From the NCBI GenBank assembly GCA_020852155.1, contig JADZBJ010000367.1, positions 1-19,840 of the forward strand: DNA of 19,840 nucleotides. The letters are read 5' to 3'. The notes below the pieces were generated by a model, which saw nothing but the letters and a program-made list of their open reading frames with translations, was not told the origin of the DNA and did not search any database. The position numbers were made by a program, and so were the translations under genes. The stretch is from Saprospiraceae bacterium. Lineage in GTDB: Bacteria; Bacteroidota; Bacteroidia; Chitinophagales; Saprospiraceae. This document shows positions 1 through 9,339 of the stretch, in pieces (position 1 is the stretch's first letter; each line of letters begins with the position of its first letter).

Positions 1-1745
1 AGAGGCGCTGCGTAACTGGCGCCCCAGCCAGCATTGTCCACAACCACGGCAATAGCGATTTTGGGATTATCCTTAGGCGCAAAAGCGAAGAAAACCGAGT
101 GGTCGTCGCCGTGCGGGTTTTGGCTGGTACCCGTTTTTCCACAAACTTCAATGCCGGGCACTTGCGCAATACGGGCGGTACCGCGTTTGACGCATTCAGA
201 CATGCCTTCGCACACCATTTCAAAATAGCGTGGGTCAATCTCGACCTGTTGTTTCTCGTAAAAACGCGCCGGAATTGGCGTTTTATCCCTGAATTCCTTT
301 GCCAGGTGTGGTCGGAACCAATATCCGCGATTGGCGATACAAGCAGCCAGATTGGCCATTTGAATGGTGGTCATCTGAATCTCGCCCTGCCCGATACCAA
401 CTGACATGATGGTGGGAGAGCGCCATCCGCCGAGGTTTTTTGGATAGACCTTGTCGTAGTATTTACTGCCTGGAATGTTGCCTGCATTTTCGTTGGGGTA
501 ATCAACATCCAGCGTTACGCCCAAACCGAATTGCTCGCAGTACATTTTGAACTTGTCGAGGCCCTGGTGCGGCGTGTTGAAACCGAATTTGTCAACGATA
601 TTTCTAAACTCCGTAAAATAGTAAGCATTACAGGAGTTGGCAATAGCATCCTGAATATTGCCCACGTGCGGGTGGTGGTGGCATTTGTACAGACGACCGG
701 CATAAAAATAGCCGCCATTGCAACCTTGCGAGCGGTAAGGGTTCAGGGTTCCTTCCTGCAAGCCGACCAACGAAACAACGGTTTTGACAATTGAACCCGG
801 CGGGTACTTGGCCCTAACCGTCCGGTCGAAAAACGGTTTGAGCGGGTCGGTCAGCAGTGCACTGAAAATCTCACCGCGATTTTGCGTCATGGTCAGCAGG
901 TTCGGGTCGTACGATGGCCCGCTGATCTGCGCCAGAATTTGGCCGGTTTTTGGCTCAATGGCGACGATACTGCCTGTTTTATTTTGCATCAGCATTTCGC
1001 CGTATGCCTGTAACTCGATGTCAATAGAAGAGATCAGGTCGTGTCCGGCAACAGCTGCAGTGTCAAGCAATCCGTCCTTGTATTTACCGACGAAGCGCCC
1101 CAGGTTGTCTTTGAGTTGCGCTTGCGTGCCTTTTTGGCCCCGCAAATAATCTTCATATTCCGACTCCAGTCCGCCGGCTCCGATGTAGTCGCCGGATTGA
1201 TACTTGCCGCCGGAGCGTTCGATGTCGCGCGGATCTACCTCGTTGATATAGCCCAGCACGTGTGCGCCGACGTGGAACGGATAGCCGCGAATGTTGCGCA
1301 CCTGTACAAAGAAGCCCGGAAATTCATACAGGCTTTCCGAGAGGCGGGCATACGTTTCGAGTGAGAGTTTTTTCAGGAAAACAAAGGGTACAGACCTTGA
1401 AAACTTTCCGCTACGCCAGTCTTTGGTGATATTTTGCTTGAATTCCTGTTCGGTGATATTGAGGATTTTGCAGAATTTCTGCACATCCATTTTTTTGAAA
1501 TCCGCCTGGTTGTAGGTCAACATGAGGTCGTATGTTGCCTCGTTGTTGACGATCAAACGCCCTTTGCGGTCAAACACCAATCCGCGCGGCGGATAAACGG
1601 TCATCTGTTCGATGGTGGTCGAATCAGCCCGGCGACTGAACGAGTCATCAATCAGCTGCAGGTGTGCCGCCTTCAGGATGAGGGCAGCCGCACAAATAAA
1701 GAACACAATCTGGATGTTTCTCGACCGATCCGCTCCGTTTTTCAT
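1..1745 (-). CDS. mrdA: Penicillin-binding protein 2, peptidoglycan transpeptidase (3' end beyond window)
   Basis: This is the elongation-specific class B penicillin-binding protein that cross-links peptidoglycan in the periplasm, anchored by one N-terminal helix. The minus strand is open from an ATG at 1743-1745 to the left edge, giving 581 residues without a stop; the C-terminus lies outside. Visible features are a basic start followed by a membrane segment (about residues 10-27), a PBP-dimerisation region with the RGLVFDRKG stretch, and all three transpeptidase motifs: SIVK (catalytic Ser318 and Lys321, preceded by PPG), SCN (Ser371, Asn373) and KTGT (Lys537). Family members are usually a little over 600 residues, so little is missing. 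The gene downstream, often rodA in other genomes, is outside the window. dapD lies 164 bp upstream; the intervening DNA carries a dispersed repeat rather than an mreC/mreD gene. The calling is firm; the choice of mrdA over another class B PBP rests on length and motif style. Confidence 0.93.
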   Translation of the reverse strand, partial: MKNGADRSRNIQIVFFICAAALILKAAHLQLIDDSFSRRADSTTIEQMTVYPPRGLVFDRKGRLIVNNEATYDLMLTYNQADFKKMDVQKFCKILNITEQEFKQNITKDWRSGKFSRSVPFVFLKKLSLETYARLSESLYEFPGFFVQVRNIRGYPFHVGAHVLGYINEVDPRDIERSGGKYQSGDYIGAGGLESEYEDYLRGQKGTQAQLKDNLGRFVGKYKDGLLDTAAVAGHDLISSIDIELQAYGEMLMQNKTGSIVAIEPKTGQILAQISGPSYDPNLLTMTQNRGEIFSALLTDPLKPFFDRTVRAKYPPGSIVKTVVSLVGLQEGTLNPYRSQGCNGGYFYAGRLYKCHHHPHVGNIQDAIANSCNAYYFTEFRNIVDKFGFNTPHQGLDKFKMYCEQFGLGVTLDVDYPNENAGNIPGSKYYDKVYPKNLGGWRSPTIMSVGIGQGEIQMTTIQMANLAACIANRGYWFRPHLAKEFRDKTPIPARFYEKQQVEIDPRYFEMVCEGMSECVKRGTARIAQVPGIEVCGKTGTSQNPHGDDHSVFFAFAPKDNPKIAIAVVVDNAGWGASYAAP

Positions 1746-1751
1746 AGTTGC

Positions 1752-1853
1752 ATACCCGGATTTATGTGATTTTGATGATTTACAGGATTGATTTTCCTGA
1801 TTTTCAATGATTTACAGACGCGAGTCGTTTAAAACCACTCTGCGTCGACTATA
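1752..1853. repeat. Dispersed intergenic repeat, copy 1 (ACAGACGCGAGTCGTT type)
   Basis: This roughly 100-bp element lies between dapD and mrdA, directly upstream of mrdA. It begins with ACCCGGATTTA, contains AGGATTGATTTTCCTGATTTT, and ends with ACAGACGCGAGTCGTT followed by AAAACCACTCTGCGTCGACTATA-like sequence. A clear second copy lies near 18241-18320 and a more diverged one near 4264-4299. No coding function is visible. It may hold the mrdA promoter, but no convincing Bacteroidota promoter was found. Confidence 0.7.
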
Positions 1854-1909
1854 ATTTATAAACCTCAGGTGATATTATCTCTGCAAAGAAAAGACTATTT
1901 AATTGAAAA

Positions 1910-2719
1910 TCAGGCTGATACCTGAAAATCGCGCAGGGCGTCATTGAGTGAAACTTTTTTGTCGGTGCTTTCCTTGCGCTGACCAATAATGAGCGCACAG
2001 TTCACCTGAAAATCGCCCGCCGGAAATGGCTTGGTATAGCTGCCCGGAATCACCACCGAACGCGGCGGAATGTACCCGCGGTGCATCACAGGATCAGGGC
2101 CACTGACGTCAATAATGTGGGTACTTTGGGTCAGCACGACGTTAGCGCCCAACACGGCTTCGCGGCCGACATGCACACCCTCAACGACAATACAACGCGA
2201 GCCGATGAAACAATCGTCTTCGATGATGGTTGGCGTCGCTTGCGGGGGTTCGAGTACGCCGCCAATGCCAACGCCGCCAGCCAGGTGAACATTGCGACCA
2301 ATCTGCGCGCAACTACCAACTGTCGCCCAGGTATCCACCATCGTACCACTGCCCACCCAGGCGCCGATGTTGACGTAACTCGGCATCAGAATGGCCCCTT
2401 TCTCGATGTATGAACCATAACGCGCCAGGGCTTGCGGCACAACACGAACGCCGCGCGTAGCAAAGTCTTTTTTCAGGGGAATTTTATCAAAATATTCAAA
2501 AGGCCCAACTTCGATGGTTTGCATTTCCTGAATTGGAAAATACAGAATCACTGCTTTTTTGACCCATTCGTGGGTGATCCAGGAGCCGTCGGACTGTGGT
2601 TCGGCTACGCGTAGCAAGCCCTGGTCCAGTTGGTCAATCACGTCGCGAATGACGCGTTTGACAGATTCATCCTGTAATAAACTGCGGTCGGCCCAGGCCT
2701 TTTCAATGATGTCGCGCAT
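1910..2719 (-). CDS. dapD: 2,3,4,5-tetrahydropyridine-2,6-dicarboxylate N-succinyltransferase
   Basis: This cytoplasmic enzyme transfers succinyl from succinyl-CoA to tetrahydrodipicolinate in the succinylase branch of lysine and meso-diaminopimelate synthesis. At 269 residues it matches the family's usual length of about 270. The N-terminal helical part (1-95) is followed by a left-handed beta-helix with hexapeptide-type repeats (about 105-220, for example the IGAWVGSGTMVDTWATVGS and GGVGIGGVLEP stretches), then the conserved IPPRSVVIPG and KPFPAGDF segments near the C-terminus. No other dap gene is adjacent. The product feeds the peptidoglycan precursor used by the neighbouring PBP2, but the two genes are separated by a repeat and may not share a transcript. 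The leader upstream is made of GTTGAAG-like repeats followed by CACAGAG hairpins. Confidence 0.97.
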   Translation of the reverse strand: MRDIIEKAWADRSLLQDESVKRVIRDVIDQLDQGLLRVAEPQSDGSWITHEWVKKAVILYFPIQEMQTIEVGPFEYFDKIPLKKDFATRGVRVVPQALARYGSYIEKGAILMPSYVNIGAWVGSGTMVDTWATVGSCAQIGRNVHLAGGVGIGGVLEPPQATPTIIEDDCFIGSRCIVVEGVHVGREAVLGANVVLTQSTHIIDVSGPDPVMHRGYIPPRSVVIPGSYTKPFPAGDFQVNCALIIGQRKESTDKKVSLNDALRDFQVSA

Positions 2720-2729
2720 GGAGGGTGGT

Positions 2730-2778
2730 TAAAGTTGAAGGAGTTGAAGTGGTTGAAGGTTGTTGAAAGTTGAAGGTT
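2730..2778. repeat. Short degenerate tandem repeat in the dapD leader (GTTGAAG units)
   Basis: About six irregular copies of a GTTGAAG-like heptamer (AGTTGAAGG, AGTTGAAGT, GGTTGAAGG, AAGTTGAAGG) lie 11-59 bp upstream of the dapD start, with CTTCAAC sense on the coding strand. This is a low-complexity sequence with no recognised function. Similar TTTGAAGTTGTTAGA strings recur in the array at 11621-11835. Confidence 0.6.
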
Positions 2779-2780
2779 TT

Positions 2781-3064
2781 AACACAGAGGCCGCGGAGTG
2801 TTGCACAGAGACCACAGAGTATAATATTTTGAGTAGTTGTACTCTGTGCTCTCTGTGTAACACTCGGTGTACTCTGCGTTAAAAGAAAACACAGAGACCG
2901 CGGAGTGTTGCACAGAGACCACAGAGTATAACATTTTGAGTAGTTGTACTCTGCGTTAAAAGAAAACACAGAGACCGCAGAGTGTTGCACAGAGACCACA
3001 GAGTATAATATTTTGAGTAGTTGTACTCTGTGCTCTCTGTGTAACACTCTGCGCACTCTGTGTT
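2781..3064. repeat. Three tandem CACAGAG-rich hairpin repeats
   Basis: Three units start at 2781, 2888 and 2965 (about 100, 70 and 100 bp). Units 1 and 3 are long imperfect inverted repeats. The left arm begins AACACAGAG and includes GTGTTGCACAGAGACCACAGAG; the right arm is its near reverse complement ending ACTCTG(C/T)GTT; the loop between them is TAATATTTTGAGTAGTTG-like. Unit 2 has lost most of its right arm. Units are joined by AAAAGAA. This fills the whole gap between dapD and the oxidoreductase, and the last unit touches the oxidoreductase stop codon, so RNA read from either side would fold strongly. Repeats of this CACAGAG style are common between genes in many bacterial phyla. Short ORFs read through it are artefacts. 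Confidence 0.9.
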
Positions 3065-4208
3065 AAAAATTAACCCATTTTTTCTGGCTTTTGCCGCTTT
3101 CGATGACTTTTTCGATGAATTTCATGCCACGGATACCGTCGTCAATGCCTGGAAAATCAGTCTTGATCGGATCGGGTTCCTGGCCGTCCATTCTGGCTCG
3201 GATGCAGTGGGCAACATTTCGATAAATATTGGCAAACGCTTCGAGGTAACCTTCCGGGTGGCCTGCCGGTATGCGTGCGTGGGCCAGCGATTCCGGGTAG
3301 AGTTGATGACTGCCGGTGCGGAAAATCTGAACGGGCTTGTCGAGCCATCTGACCACGAGCGTATTGGGTTCCATTTGACGCCATTCGAGGCCACCTTTTT
3401 CGCCATAAACGCGGATGCTAAGGTTGTTCTCCTCGCCGGCAGCGATCTGGCTGGCAAACAGAATGCCTTTAGCGCCGCCTTCAAAACGCAGCAGCACATT
3501 ACCGTCATCGTCGAGTTGGCGACCAGGCACGAAAATGCTGATGTCGGCGCAAAGTTCCTTGATTTGAAGTCCTGTGACGTACTCCGCCAGGTTTTCGGCG
3601 TGCGTACCGATGTCGCCCATAGAGCCAGCCGCACCACTGCGCGCCGGGTCTGTACGCCAGGCCGCCTGTTTTTGGCCGCTGGCCTCCAGGTTGGTGCTGA
3701 GCCATCCCTGCGGATATTCTACCACTACTTTTCGGATAGCGCCCAGTTCGCCATGTTTGATCATCTGGCGCGCCTGTTTGACCATCGGATAGCCGGTGTA
3801 GTTGTGGGTCAGGGCAAAGATCAGTCCCGTTTTTTCCACGATTTTTTTCAAAGCCAGCGCTTCTTTCAGGTTGAAAGCAACGGGTTTATCGCAAACGACA
3901 TGAAAACCGTTTTCGAGGGCCATTTTCGCTGGCGCGAAATGCACGTGATTGGGCGTAACGATACTGACGAAGTGCATCCGTTTTTCGGGCTTCAGGCGTT
4001 TTTCAGCCTTAATCATGGCCTCGAAAGAAGGATAACACCGTTCGGGAGACAAATGCAAATCAGCACCGGAAGCGATGGAACGCTCCGGGTCGCTGCTGAA
4101 TGCGCCGCAAACCAGTTCAATTTCGCCGTCAAGCGCGGCTGCCATGCGGTGTACTGCGCCGATAAAAGCGCCTCGGCCCCCGCCGACCATTCCCATGCGT
4201 ATCTTCAT
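3063..4208 (-). CDS. Gfo/Idh/MocA family NAD(P)-dependent oxidoreductase
   Basis: This is a probable cytoplasmic sugar or inositol dehydrogenase-like enzyme of 381 residues, the usual length for the family. The N-terminal Rossmann fold opens with MVGGGRGAFIG (residues 7-17). The conserved CDKP motif (106-109, catalytic-type Lys108) and DIGTHAENL (199-207, with Asp199 and His203 in the positions of the family's substrate-site DxGxH) are intact. The C-terminal part is the alpha/beta substrate-binding domain, ending near the FPGIDDGIRGMKFIEKV stretch. The substrate cannot be told from sequence. The start at 4208 puts the Rossmann glycines at the expected distance; the coding strand has AATCCTGAT directly against the ATG. 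It is separated from porU2 upstream by 123 bp of repeat and from dapD downstream by the hairpin array, so it may be its own transcription unit. Confidence 0.93.
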   Translation of the reverse strand: MKIRMGMVGGGRGAFIGAVHRMAAALDGEIELVCGAFSSDPERSIASGADLHLSPERCYPSFEAMIKAEKRLKPEKRMHFVSIVTPNHVHFAPAKMALENGFHVVCDKPVAFNLKEALALKKIVEKTGLIFALTHNYTGYPMVKQARQMIKHGELGAIRKVVVEYPQGWLSTNLEASGQKQAAWRTDPARSGAAGSMGDIGTHAENLAEYVTGLQIKELCADISIFVPGRQLDDDGNVLLRFEGGAKGILFASQIAAGEENNLSIRVYGEKGGLEWRQMEPNTLVVRWLDKPVQIFRTGSHQLYPESLAHARIPAGHPEGYLEAFANIYRNVAHCIRARMDGQEPDPIKTDFPGIDDGIRGMKFIEKVIESGKSQKKWVNF

Positions 4209-4299
4209 ATCAGGATTTGCTCGATTTTAGGATTTTCAGGATTGATTTTCCTGATTTTTCAGGATTTACAGACGTAATTTGTTCAAAACCACTTTGTAA
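4209..4299. repeat. Dispersed intergenic repeat, copy 2 (AATCCTG plus diverged ACAGAC core)
   Basis: Between porU2 and the oxidoreductase, the plus strand reads repeated AGGATT/TCAGGATTT strings, then TTTACAGACG and GTTCAAAACCACTTTG, the same order as in copies 1 and 3 but missing the CGCGAGTCG segment. The end next to the oxidoreductase abuts its ATG with no spacer. The rest of the gap (4300-4331) shows nothing recognisable. Confidence 0.6.
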
Positions 4300-4331
4300 G
4301 AATTTGCCCGGTAAAAAAGCGGCGACGAAGA

Positions 4332-7300
4332 TCATCGCATTAGCACCATTTTTCCAAAGCCGTGCTGGAAATAAGTGTCAATTCCCTGGTTTTCATGTAA
4401 TTCAAAATCGGAACCGTCGGCTTTTTTCGCCACCACCTGATACAGGTACACTCCGTTGGCGAGTTGGTCGCCGTATTCGTCGCGACCATCCCAACAGAAA
4501 TCAGAGCGGTGGGTACCGATCTGCAAGGGGCCAAACTCTTGTTCCGTGATTTCGCGCACCACGCGTCCGCTCACCGTCATGATGCGTACTTTAAAGTGCG
4601 TGGGAGGTTCAGAGCCAGTCAGGGTATAGACAAAGCACGTGCTGGTGCTGAACGGGTTTGGGTAGTTCAGTACACTCGACAGCGCTGATTTGGTGATGAT
4701 ATTGAAGGTAACAGACCAATCCAGGGCGGCGGATTCGTTGCCGGAAGCGTCGCGGCCATTTACGATCAGGCGATATTCGCCGTCGTTTAAAAACGTGGGT
4801 CGCCATTCGAGTCGCGCCTGATTTTTCTTAGGCAGATCGGTCGTGGTGGCCGGGAAAAACTGCACCGCCGGGTCGTTCCAGGGAATATTTTGGACGCTAC
4901 CATCGGGCGATTCCAGTCGTAGTGAAAACGTCGCGGTATCTGAAATGGCTAAAAAACGATCATCGTCTTTGAGGGTCACGATGATGTCGGGTTTGGCCGA
5001 CACTAGATCGCCATCCATGATGTGCCGACCGTCGAAAGTGACATCCAGCAGCGGATTTCGGTTGTCGCGCGTGACATAAAAATCCTTGACCAGCACATTG
5101 TTGAAATGCGCGAGTTCAGGTTGGTCATTGTTCGGGTTGACGTCCAGCACCAGCCTTTGCGCCCCTTCGAGGTTGAGCGTACCGAGGTGTAGCGCAGTGT
5201 TGAACGAGTCGCCGTTTGTATTCAAAGGCGGCGCTTTGTAGGAAGTTTCGTTGCCTGCGCCGTTTTGATTTTCAATGCGGTATTTCACTAAAACCGAATC
5301 GAACGCGGCATCGCTGACATTTTTAAAAGCTATGGAAAAATGCAGTGAATCGCCCCGTTGGAGGGTGTCTGCTTTGAAAACGAAATTTTGCGCCGGGTTG
5401 AGCGCGCCTTCGGGCAACGCCTCGGACAACAAGCGCAGGAACACGGGTTGTGTCGCCGTTCGGGCCAGCGTGTCGGCAGCATCGTAACGCAATTTAAGGC
5501 GTTCAAAATTCACCCAATCGAGCGTCGTATCCAATGGCGCATTCCAGGAAGCCAGCAACGTATCTGCTTTTTCCGGCCTGACGGCAAAAAGCGACAGTCG
5601 GGCCTGGTCAGAACTGTCGTCAAATGCAGCGCGTTGCCAGGTTAGTGATTTCCATTTTTTAACCGGGCCGACAACAGGCGTTTCAAAATAACCCAATGAC
5701 CATTTAGCCAGGAAATTATGCCGCATACTGAATGCCGAATCCGGGTGGCTTACGATGGCCTCCTGCACCGGATAGTCCGGGAAACCCTGGCGGTACAAGA
5801 AACCATAAGGGCGCGGAACGGTGGCGTATGTTTGTGTTTCGCGCACGCGTGTTGCGCCGCGTGCTTCCAGAATTTGAAAGAGGTTTTTGCCCTGCACGAT
5901 AGAGTCGGCGGCCCATTGTCGGGGGGCATAACTGATCGTATCCCACGGGCGGCCAAACGCCAGGAAACCCACGTAAGCGCCGTTGGGCACCTGATTTTCC
6001 AGAAAATCCATCAACTCCTTGCGTTTTTGCGGGTCGCGGGTTGACCACCAGAAAATCGTGCCTTTGCCCGGCGGGTCGTACTGGTTGAAATCCTGCAAGG
6101 TATTCGGGATGAAATGCCCGGTTATCGGGTCAGACATCGCCATGACCACCCCATCGTCCACGCCGCGCACACTGAAACCGTAATCGCCTTTGAAGGCATC
6201 GTAAAAGTTGTTTTGCATGCCCGGATAACGTTCCACATCGCGATACGCCACGGTCAGGTCCATGTTGGCGGCATTGTCCGTAAACTGAATATTGCGCAGA
6301 CTGTCGGAAGCGATCAGGTTGCCGAAAAAGCCGTCGCGATATTGCCCGTAGTGCGACTGGTTCCAGCCGCTTTCGGCATTTTCCAGAAAAAGGAAGGAGC
6401 GGTTGCGCCAAACGACCTGCCCATTGACGATGCTATCGCGGGCGACGCGCCAGTAATAGACTGTGTTGTTTTGGAGGGCTTTCGGGACGTTCCATTCCAG
6501 CAGACCGCCGCGTTGCAGCAGCGCTCCGGACAGTTTGAACGGGCTGTCGAATGTTTCGAGGGTGTCCATTTCAAACAGGTAGCGCCGCTCGCCGAGGTTA
6601 ATATTAAGCGTACTGGCGCGCAGGGTAACTTCCGGCTTGCCGACGATACCATAGGCAGGCGGATAAACCGGCTGCACGTCGTCGGCGAAGAAATACACGT
6701 CCTGTCCCGCTTGCCCTGAAGCATCGGTCAGGGCATTGTTGAGTTCGGCGGCAGTGGGTTGTTCAGCGATCTGGTTGGCCGGATCGAGGTTGATGAAAAA
6801 GCGATTGAAGCCGATTTGGCTGCCATTTACGGGCAAATTATATTGCAATGACGTGTGGTTCGGCGGTGCGGGAATTGTATCCCTGATTCGGCTGATGACT
6901 ACGCCGTCGGGCCGTTTTTGTTCGATGTTCAGCGCCAGTTGGCCGCCGGTGTTTTCACCGATGTTGGCCACATCGAATTTCACTTGAAAATTGCTCTCGT
7001 CCAGACTGGTTGGGTTGGGCGTGAAACTTACCTTTTGCTGGTCAATCAGATAATCGGGGCCGTTGTGGGCATAAACCCGAATGGCCGGGTCGCCTTGCAG
7101 CAGATTTTGATGCAACACCGCCGTTACGGTGCTTGAGTTGGTGTTGCTCAGGTCGGCAATGGTGTGTTTCATGGCTTGACCGATGCTTTTGCCATAATCT
7201 GCACCACCCAGGCGTTCGTAATACGCTTTGCCATAAGTGTGCAAGGCGTCAATGAAACTGAAATTGACAGAAGCCACATAGGCAATAGCGCCGCGGTCGG

Positions 7301-9335
7301 GTGTGAGCAAAAATTGCTCGCCGAGGCTCGACTGGCTGGCCGAGCAAATGCCCGTAAAGCAGCCCATGATGAGCATGAAAGGATATTTGCCTTTGTTGTT
7401 GTAGTTCAACGGCTCACCGATGTCAAAATCAACGGCAAAAGCGGAGGAGTGTCCGAAAATGGTCCAGATGTTAACGCCGCTGTTGACCAGATCGAGAATC
7501 TGCTCGTAAGCCGTGAGTTGAATCGGGTCGTTGGAGGTTTTGTAAAATGTGCTGACATCGGCGCCGAAGCGGTTGTTGGTCATCGTATTGGCCATATCCG
7601 AAGTGTAATACCGGATGGAGGCGCTTTCGCCAGCCAGTCCGCCGGAGTTGTGCAACACGCGTTTCATCCAGGCTTTGGAAGCCACGTTTTGATCGGCTTC
7701 GACCAGTTGTTGTTCGTATTCTTTCACCTTGTTCAGGTAGGCTTCGATTTCCGAAGGTTTGACCGCAGCAATGCGACCCAATGCCACTATCGGCTCGCGC
7801 AGGCTGTTGCCCATGACGAGTGGTAGATCAGCGCCCGGGAAACCGCCCGTAGGTACAAAAAACAACGAATCGACAAAACGCGACTGATCTTCCGAACTTC
7901 TGAAAATATTGTACTCCAGGCCTTTGCCAATGATGAGGGCATGTTCCAGTTCGGGCCAGTTCTTTTTGGCAATATGGAAAAAGTTGCGCAAAGCAATGGG
8001 GTGAAAACCAATGCCATAAGCGTACTGATCGTACAACTGTCGAATGTCGGCTATGGTTACTGTATGGCTGCCACCTGCTGCGCTGCGCCGGTAATCGGCA
8101 TAAGCGGCCACCTGGTCGGTATTGCCTTGCCGGAGCGTCGGGTGACTGACGATCAGGTAATCCGCTTTTTGATTCAGGTAATTTTCAAATTGAACAGGTG
8201 TTAAGCCTGTGACAGTTTTGATGCTGTTTTCAGTGGCCAGCAACAGTTTTCTGTCGTTGGTAGCGGGTGATAATTTAACTTTCACCAAGCCTGATTCAAC
8301 GGCGGGCGTCCAGCGTTTTCCATCATTCAAATCGTATAAAACGGGCGTTTGTCCACCGGCATTGAACGCCTGTAATTCGAGGTATTGCGGATTGTTATTA
8401 GCCGTTATTTCAAAAATCGAAGCAGTTTCATTGTTCAAATTCGGCAGACTGGCATAGCGCAGTCGAACGCCCGCCAGGGCCAATCGGTCGTTGCTACCGC
8501 CGCCGGTGAGGGTGCTGAGGTAAATGACAGTGGCAGGTTTTAGTTTGCCCGGACGAATCGAAATACTCCCTGCAAGCGCGCGCCAACCGTTGAATTCAGG
8601 CAACAGCAGAAATGTATCATTGACCCAAATACGGTGCTTGTGAAGTTCTTCATTGGCGGCGTATTGCGCCGTCACGGTGGCGTTGGGCGCGTTGGGCGCG
8701 ATATTGGGCAGGTTAAAATTGGCTTGCCCCTCGACGAGCCAGTATCCGGCAAAACCGGCCCCGTCAAACCACGAGTAGGTGATCTCGTCGCTGATGGATT
8801 TTTTGATGAGGTATGGCGTGTTCAACTGTTCCAGCGTTCGCCAGATGTATGGTTCGGCAGGCGGCAGGTTGGTCAGGTCGTTGTTTTCCGTGCTGACCCG
8901 AAGCGGCGTTGACGTCGTTTCGTTCACCAAAAAATACGACATCGTATCGTTGAACATCGAGTACCAGGGGTTGATGTTCTGTGTCGCCGGATTGTCGAAA
9001 AGGTAATCGTCTATTTCACCGCGATTTTTACGGGCGTAAAATTCCACATAGTCGTTGCTGCCGGGGACAGCCTCGGTGGTGGTGTACATGGCCACTTGCT
9101 GTCCGCGACAATACAGTCGCCAGTTGGAAAAAGGCACGTTGGCCAGTCCTGCCTGTGTCAGCGTGGCAGTATTGATGCGGTAAAGACCATCGTCGGCAAC
9201 TTTGATTTTGTAATACGTTTTGCCGTAGTCAATCCACTCGTTGCCGTAAAGTGTATCTGTGCCGTTCCACATTTGCGCCGAAACCAGCGAAGACAGGAAA
9301 AGGCAAAACAGTGTAAAAGAAACGCGATGTTGCAT
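4332..9335 (-). CDS. porU2: Type IX secretion system C25 (gingipain-like) sortase PorU2
   Basis: This is a very large secreted cysteine peptidase of 1667 residues, in the range of the PorU2 group that acts with the type IX secretion system at the outer membrane. A signal peptide is clear (residues 1-20, cleavage after VSA before Gln21). The N-terminal 380 residues are beta-rich. The C25 caspase-fold domain spans about 390-720, with the catalytic His in IWTIFGHSS (His629) and Cys in LIMGCFTG (Cys659), followed by GEQFLLTPDRGAIAYVASV. A long series of beta-sandwich-like domains follows, and the last 110 residues (LNYPNPFS to YLYQVVAKKADG) resemble the FlgD-type Ig domain seen at the ends of T9SS proteins. 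The usual role is cleaving C-terminal signals from T9SS cargo and attaching cargo to the surface. The distinction from PorU rests on length and the C-terminal domain. No por gene neighbours it here. Confidence 0.85.
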   Translation of the reverse strand: MQHRVSFTLFCLFLSSLVSAQMWNGTDTLYGNEWIDYGKTYYKIKVADDGLYRINTATLTQAGLANVPFSNWRLYCRGQQVAMYTTTEAVPGSNDYVEFYARKNRGEIDDYLFDNPATQNINPWYSMFNDTMSYFLVNETTSTPLRVSTENNDLTNLPPAEPYIWRTLEQLNTPYLIKKSISDEITYSWFDGAGFAGYWLVEGQANFNLPNIAPNAPNATVTAQYAANEELHKHRIWVNDTFLLLPEFNGWRALAGSISIRPGKLKPATVIYLSTLTGGGSNDRLALAGVRLRYASLPNLNNETASIFEITANNNPQYLELQAFNAGGQTPVLYDLNDGKRWTPAVESGLVKVKLSPATNDRKLLLATENSIKTVTGLTPVQFENYLNQKADYLIVSHPTLRQGNTDQVAAYADYRRSAAGGSHTVTIADIRQLYDQYAYGIGFHPIALRNFFHIAKKNWPELEHALIIGKGLEYNIFRSSEDQSRFVDSLFFVPTGGFPGADLPLVMGNSLREPIVALGRIAAVKPSEIEAYLNKVKEYEQQLVEADQNVASKAWMKRVLHNSGGLAGESASIRYYTSDMANTMTNNRFGADVSTFYKTSNDPIQLTAYEQILDLVNSGVNIWTIFGHSSAFAVDFDIGEPLNYNNKGKYPFMLIMGCFTGICSASQSSLGEQFLLTPDRGAIAYVASVNFSFIDALHTYGKAYYERLGGADYGKSIGQAMKHTIADLSNTNSSTVTAVLHQNLLQGDPAIRVYAHNGPDYLIDQQKVSFTPNPTSLDESNFQVKFDVANIGENTGGQLALNIEQKRPDGVVISRIRDTIPAPPNHTSLQYNLPVNGSQIGFNRFFINLDPANQIAEQPTAAELNNALTDASGQAGQDVYFFADDVQPVYPPAYGIVGKPEVTLRASTLNINLGERRYLFEMDTLETFDSPFKLSGALLQRGGLLEWNVPKALQNNTVYYWRVARDSIVNGQVVWRNRSFLFLENAESGWNQSHYGQYRDGFFGNLIASDSLRNIQFTDNAANMDLTVAYRDVERYPGMQNNFYDAFKGDYGFSVRGVDDGVVMAMSDPITGHFIPNTLQDFNQYDPPGKGTIFWWSTRDPQKRKELMDFLENQVPNGAYVGFLAFGRPWDTISYAPRQWAADSIVQGKNLFQILEARGATRVRETQTYATVPRPYGFLYRQGFPDYPVQEAIVSHPDSAFSMRHNFLAKWSLGYFETPVVGPVKKWKSLTWQRAAFDDSSDQARLSLFAVRPEKADTLLASWNAPLDTTLDWVNFERLKLRYDAADTLARTATQPVFLRLLSEALPEGALNPAQNFVFKADTLQRGDSLHFSIAFKNVSDAAFDSVLVKYRIENQNGAGNETSYKAPPLNTNGDSFNTALHLGTLNLEGAQRLVLDVNPNNDQPELAHFNNVLVKDFYVTRDNRNPLLDVTFDGRHIMDGDLVSAKPDIIVTLKDDDRFLAISDTATFSLRLESPDGSVQNIPWNDPAVQFFPATTTDLPKKNQARLEWRPTFLNDGEYRLIVNGRDASGNESAALDWSVTFNIITKSALSSVLNYPNPFSTSTCFVYTLTGSEPPTHFKVRIMTVSGRVVREITEQEFGPLQIGTHRSDFCWDGRDEYGDQLANGVYLYQVVAKKADGSDFELHENQGIDTYFQHGFGKMVLMR

Positions 9336-9339
9336 AACC

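Noticed and set aside
2703..3056. Minus-strand frame through the CACAGAG repeats
   Set aside because: The translation is repeat-derived (HREHR, LCGLCATLRGLC style) and begins inside or at the edge of dapD; hairpin DNA of this kind commonly gives false ORFs.
3060..4277. Long plus-strand reading frame of about 400 codons opposite the oxidoreductase gene
   Set aside because: It mirrors a clear Gfo/Idh/MocA gene on the minus strand, has no recognisable domain and arises from codon bias of the real frame.
7164..7826. Plus-strand frame of about 220 codons inside porU2
   Set aside because: It lies opposite the C25 catalytic region of porU2, whose motifs are intact; the antisense protein has no family features.
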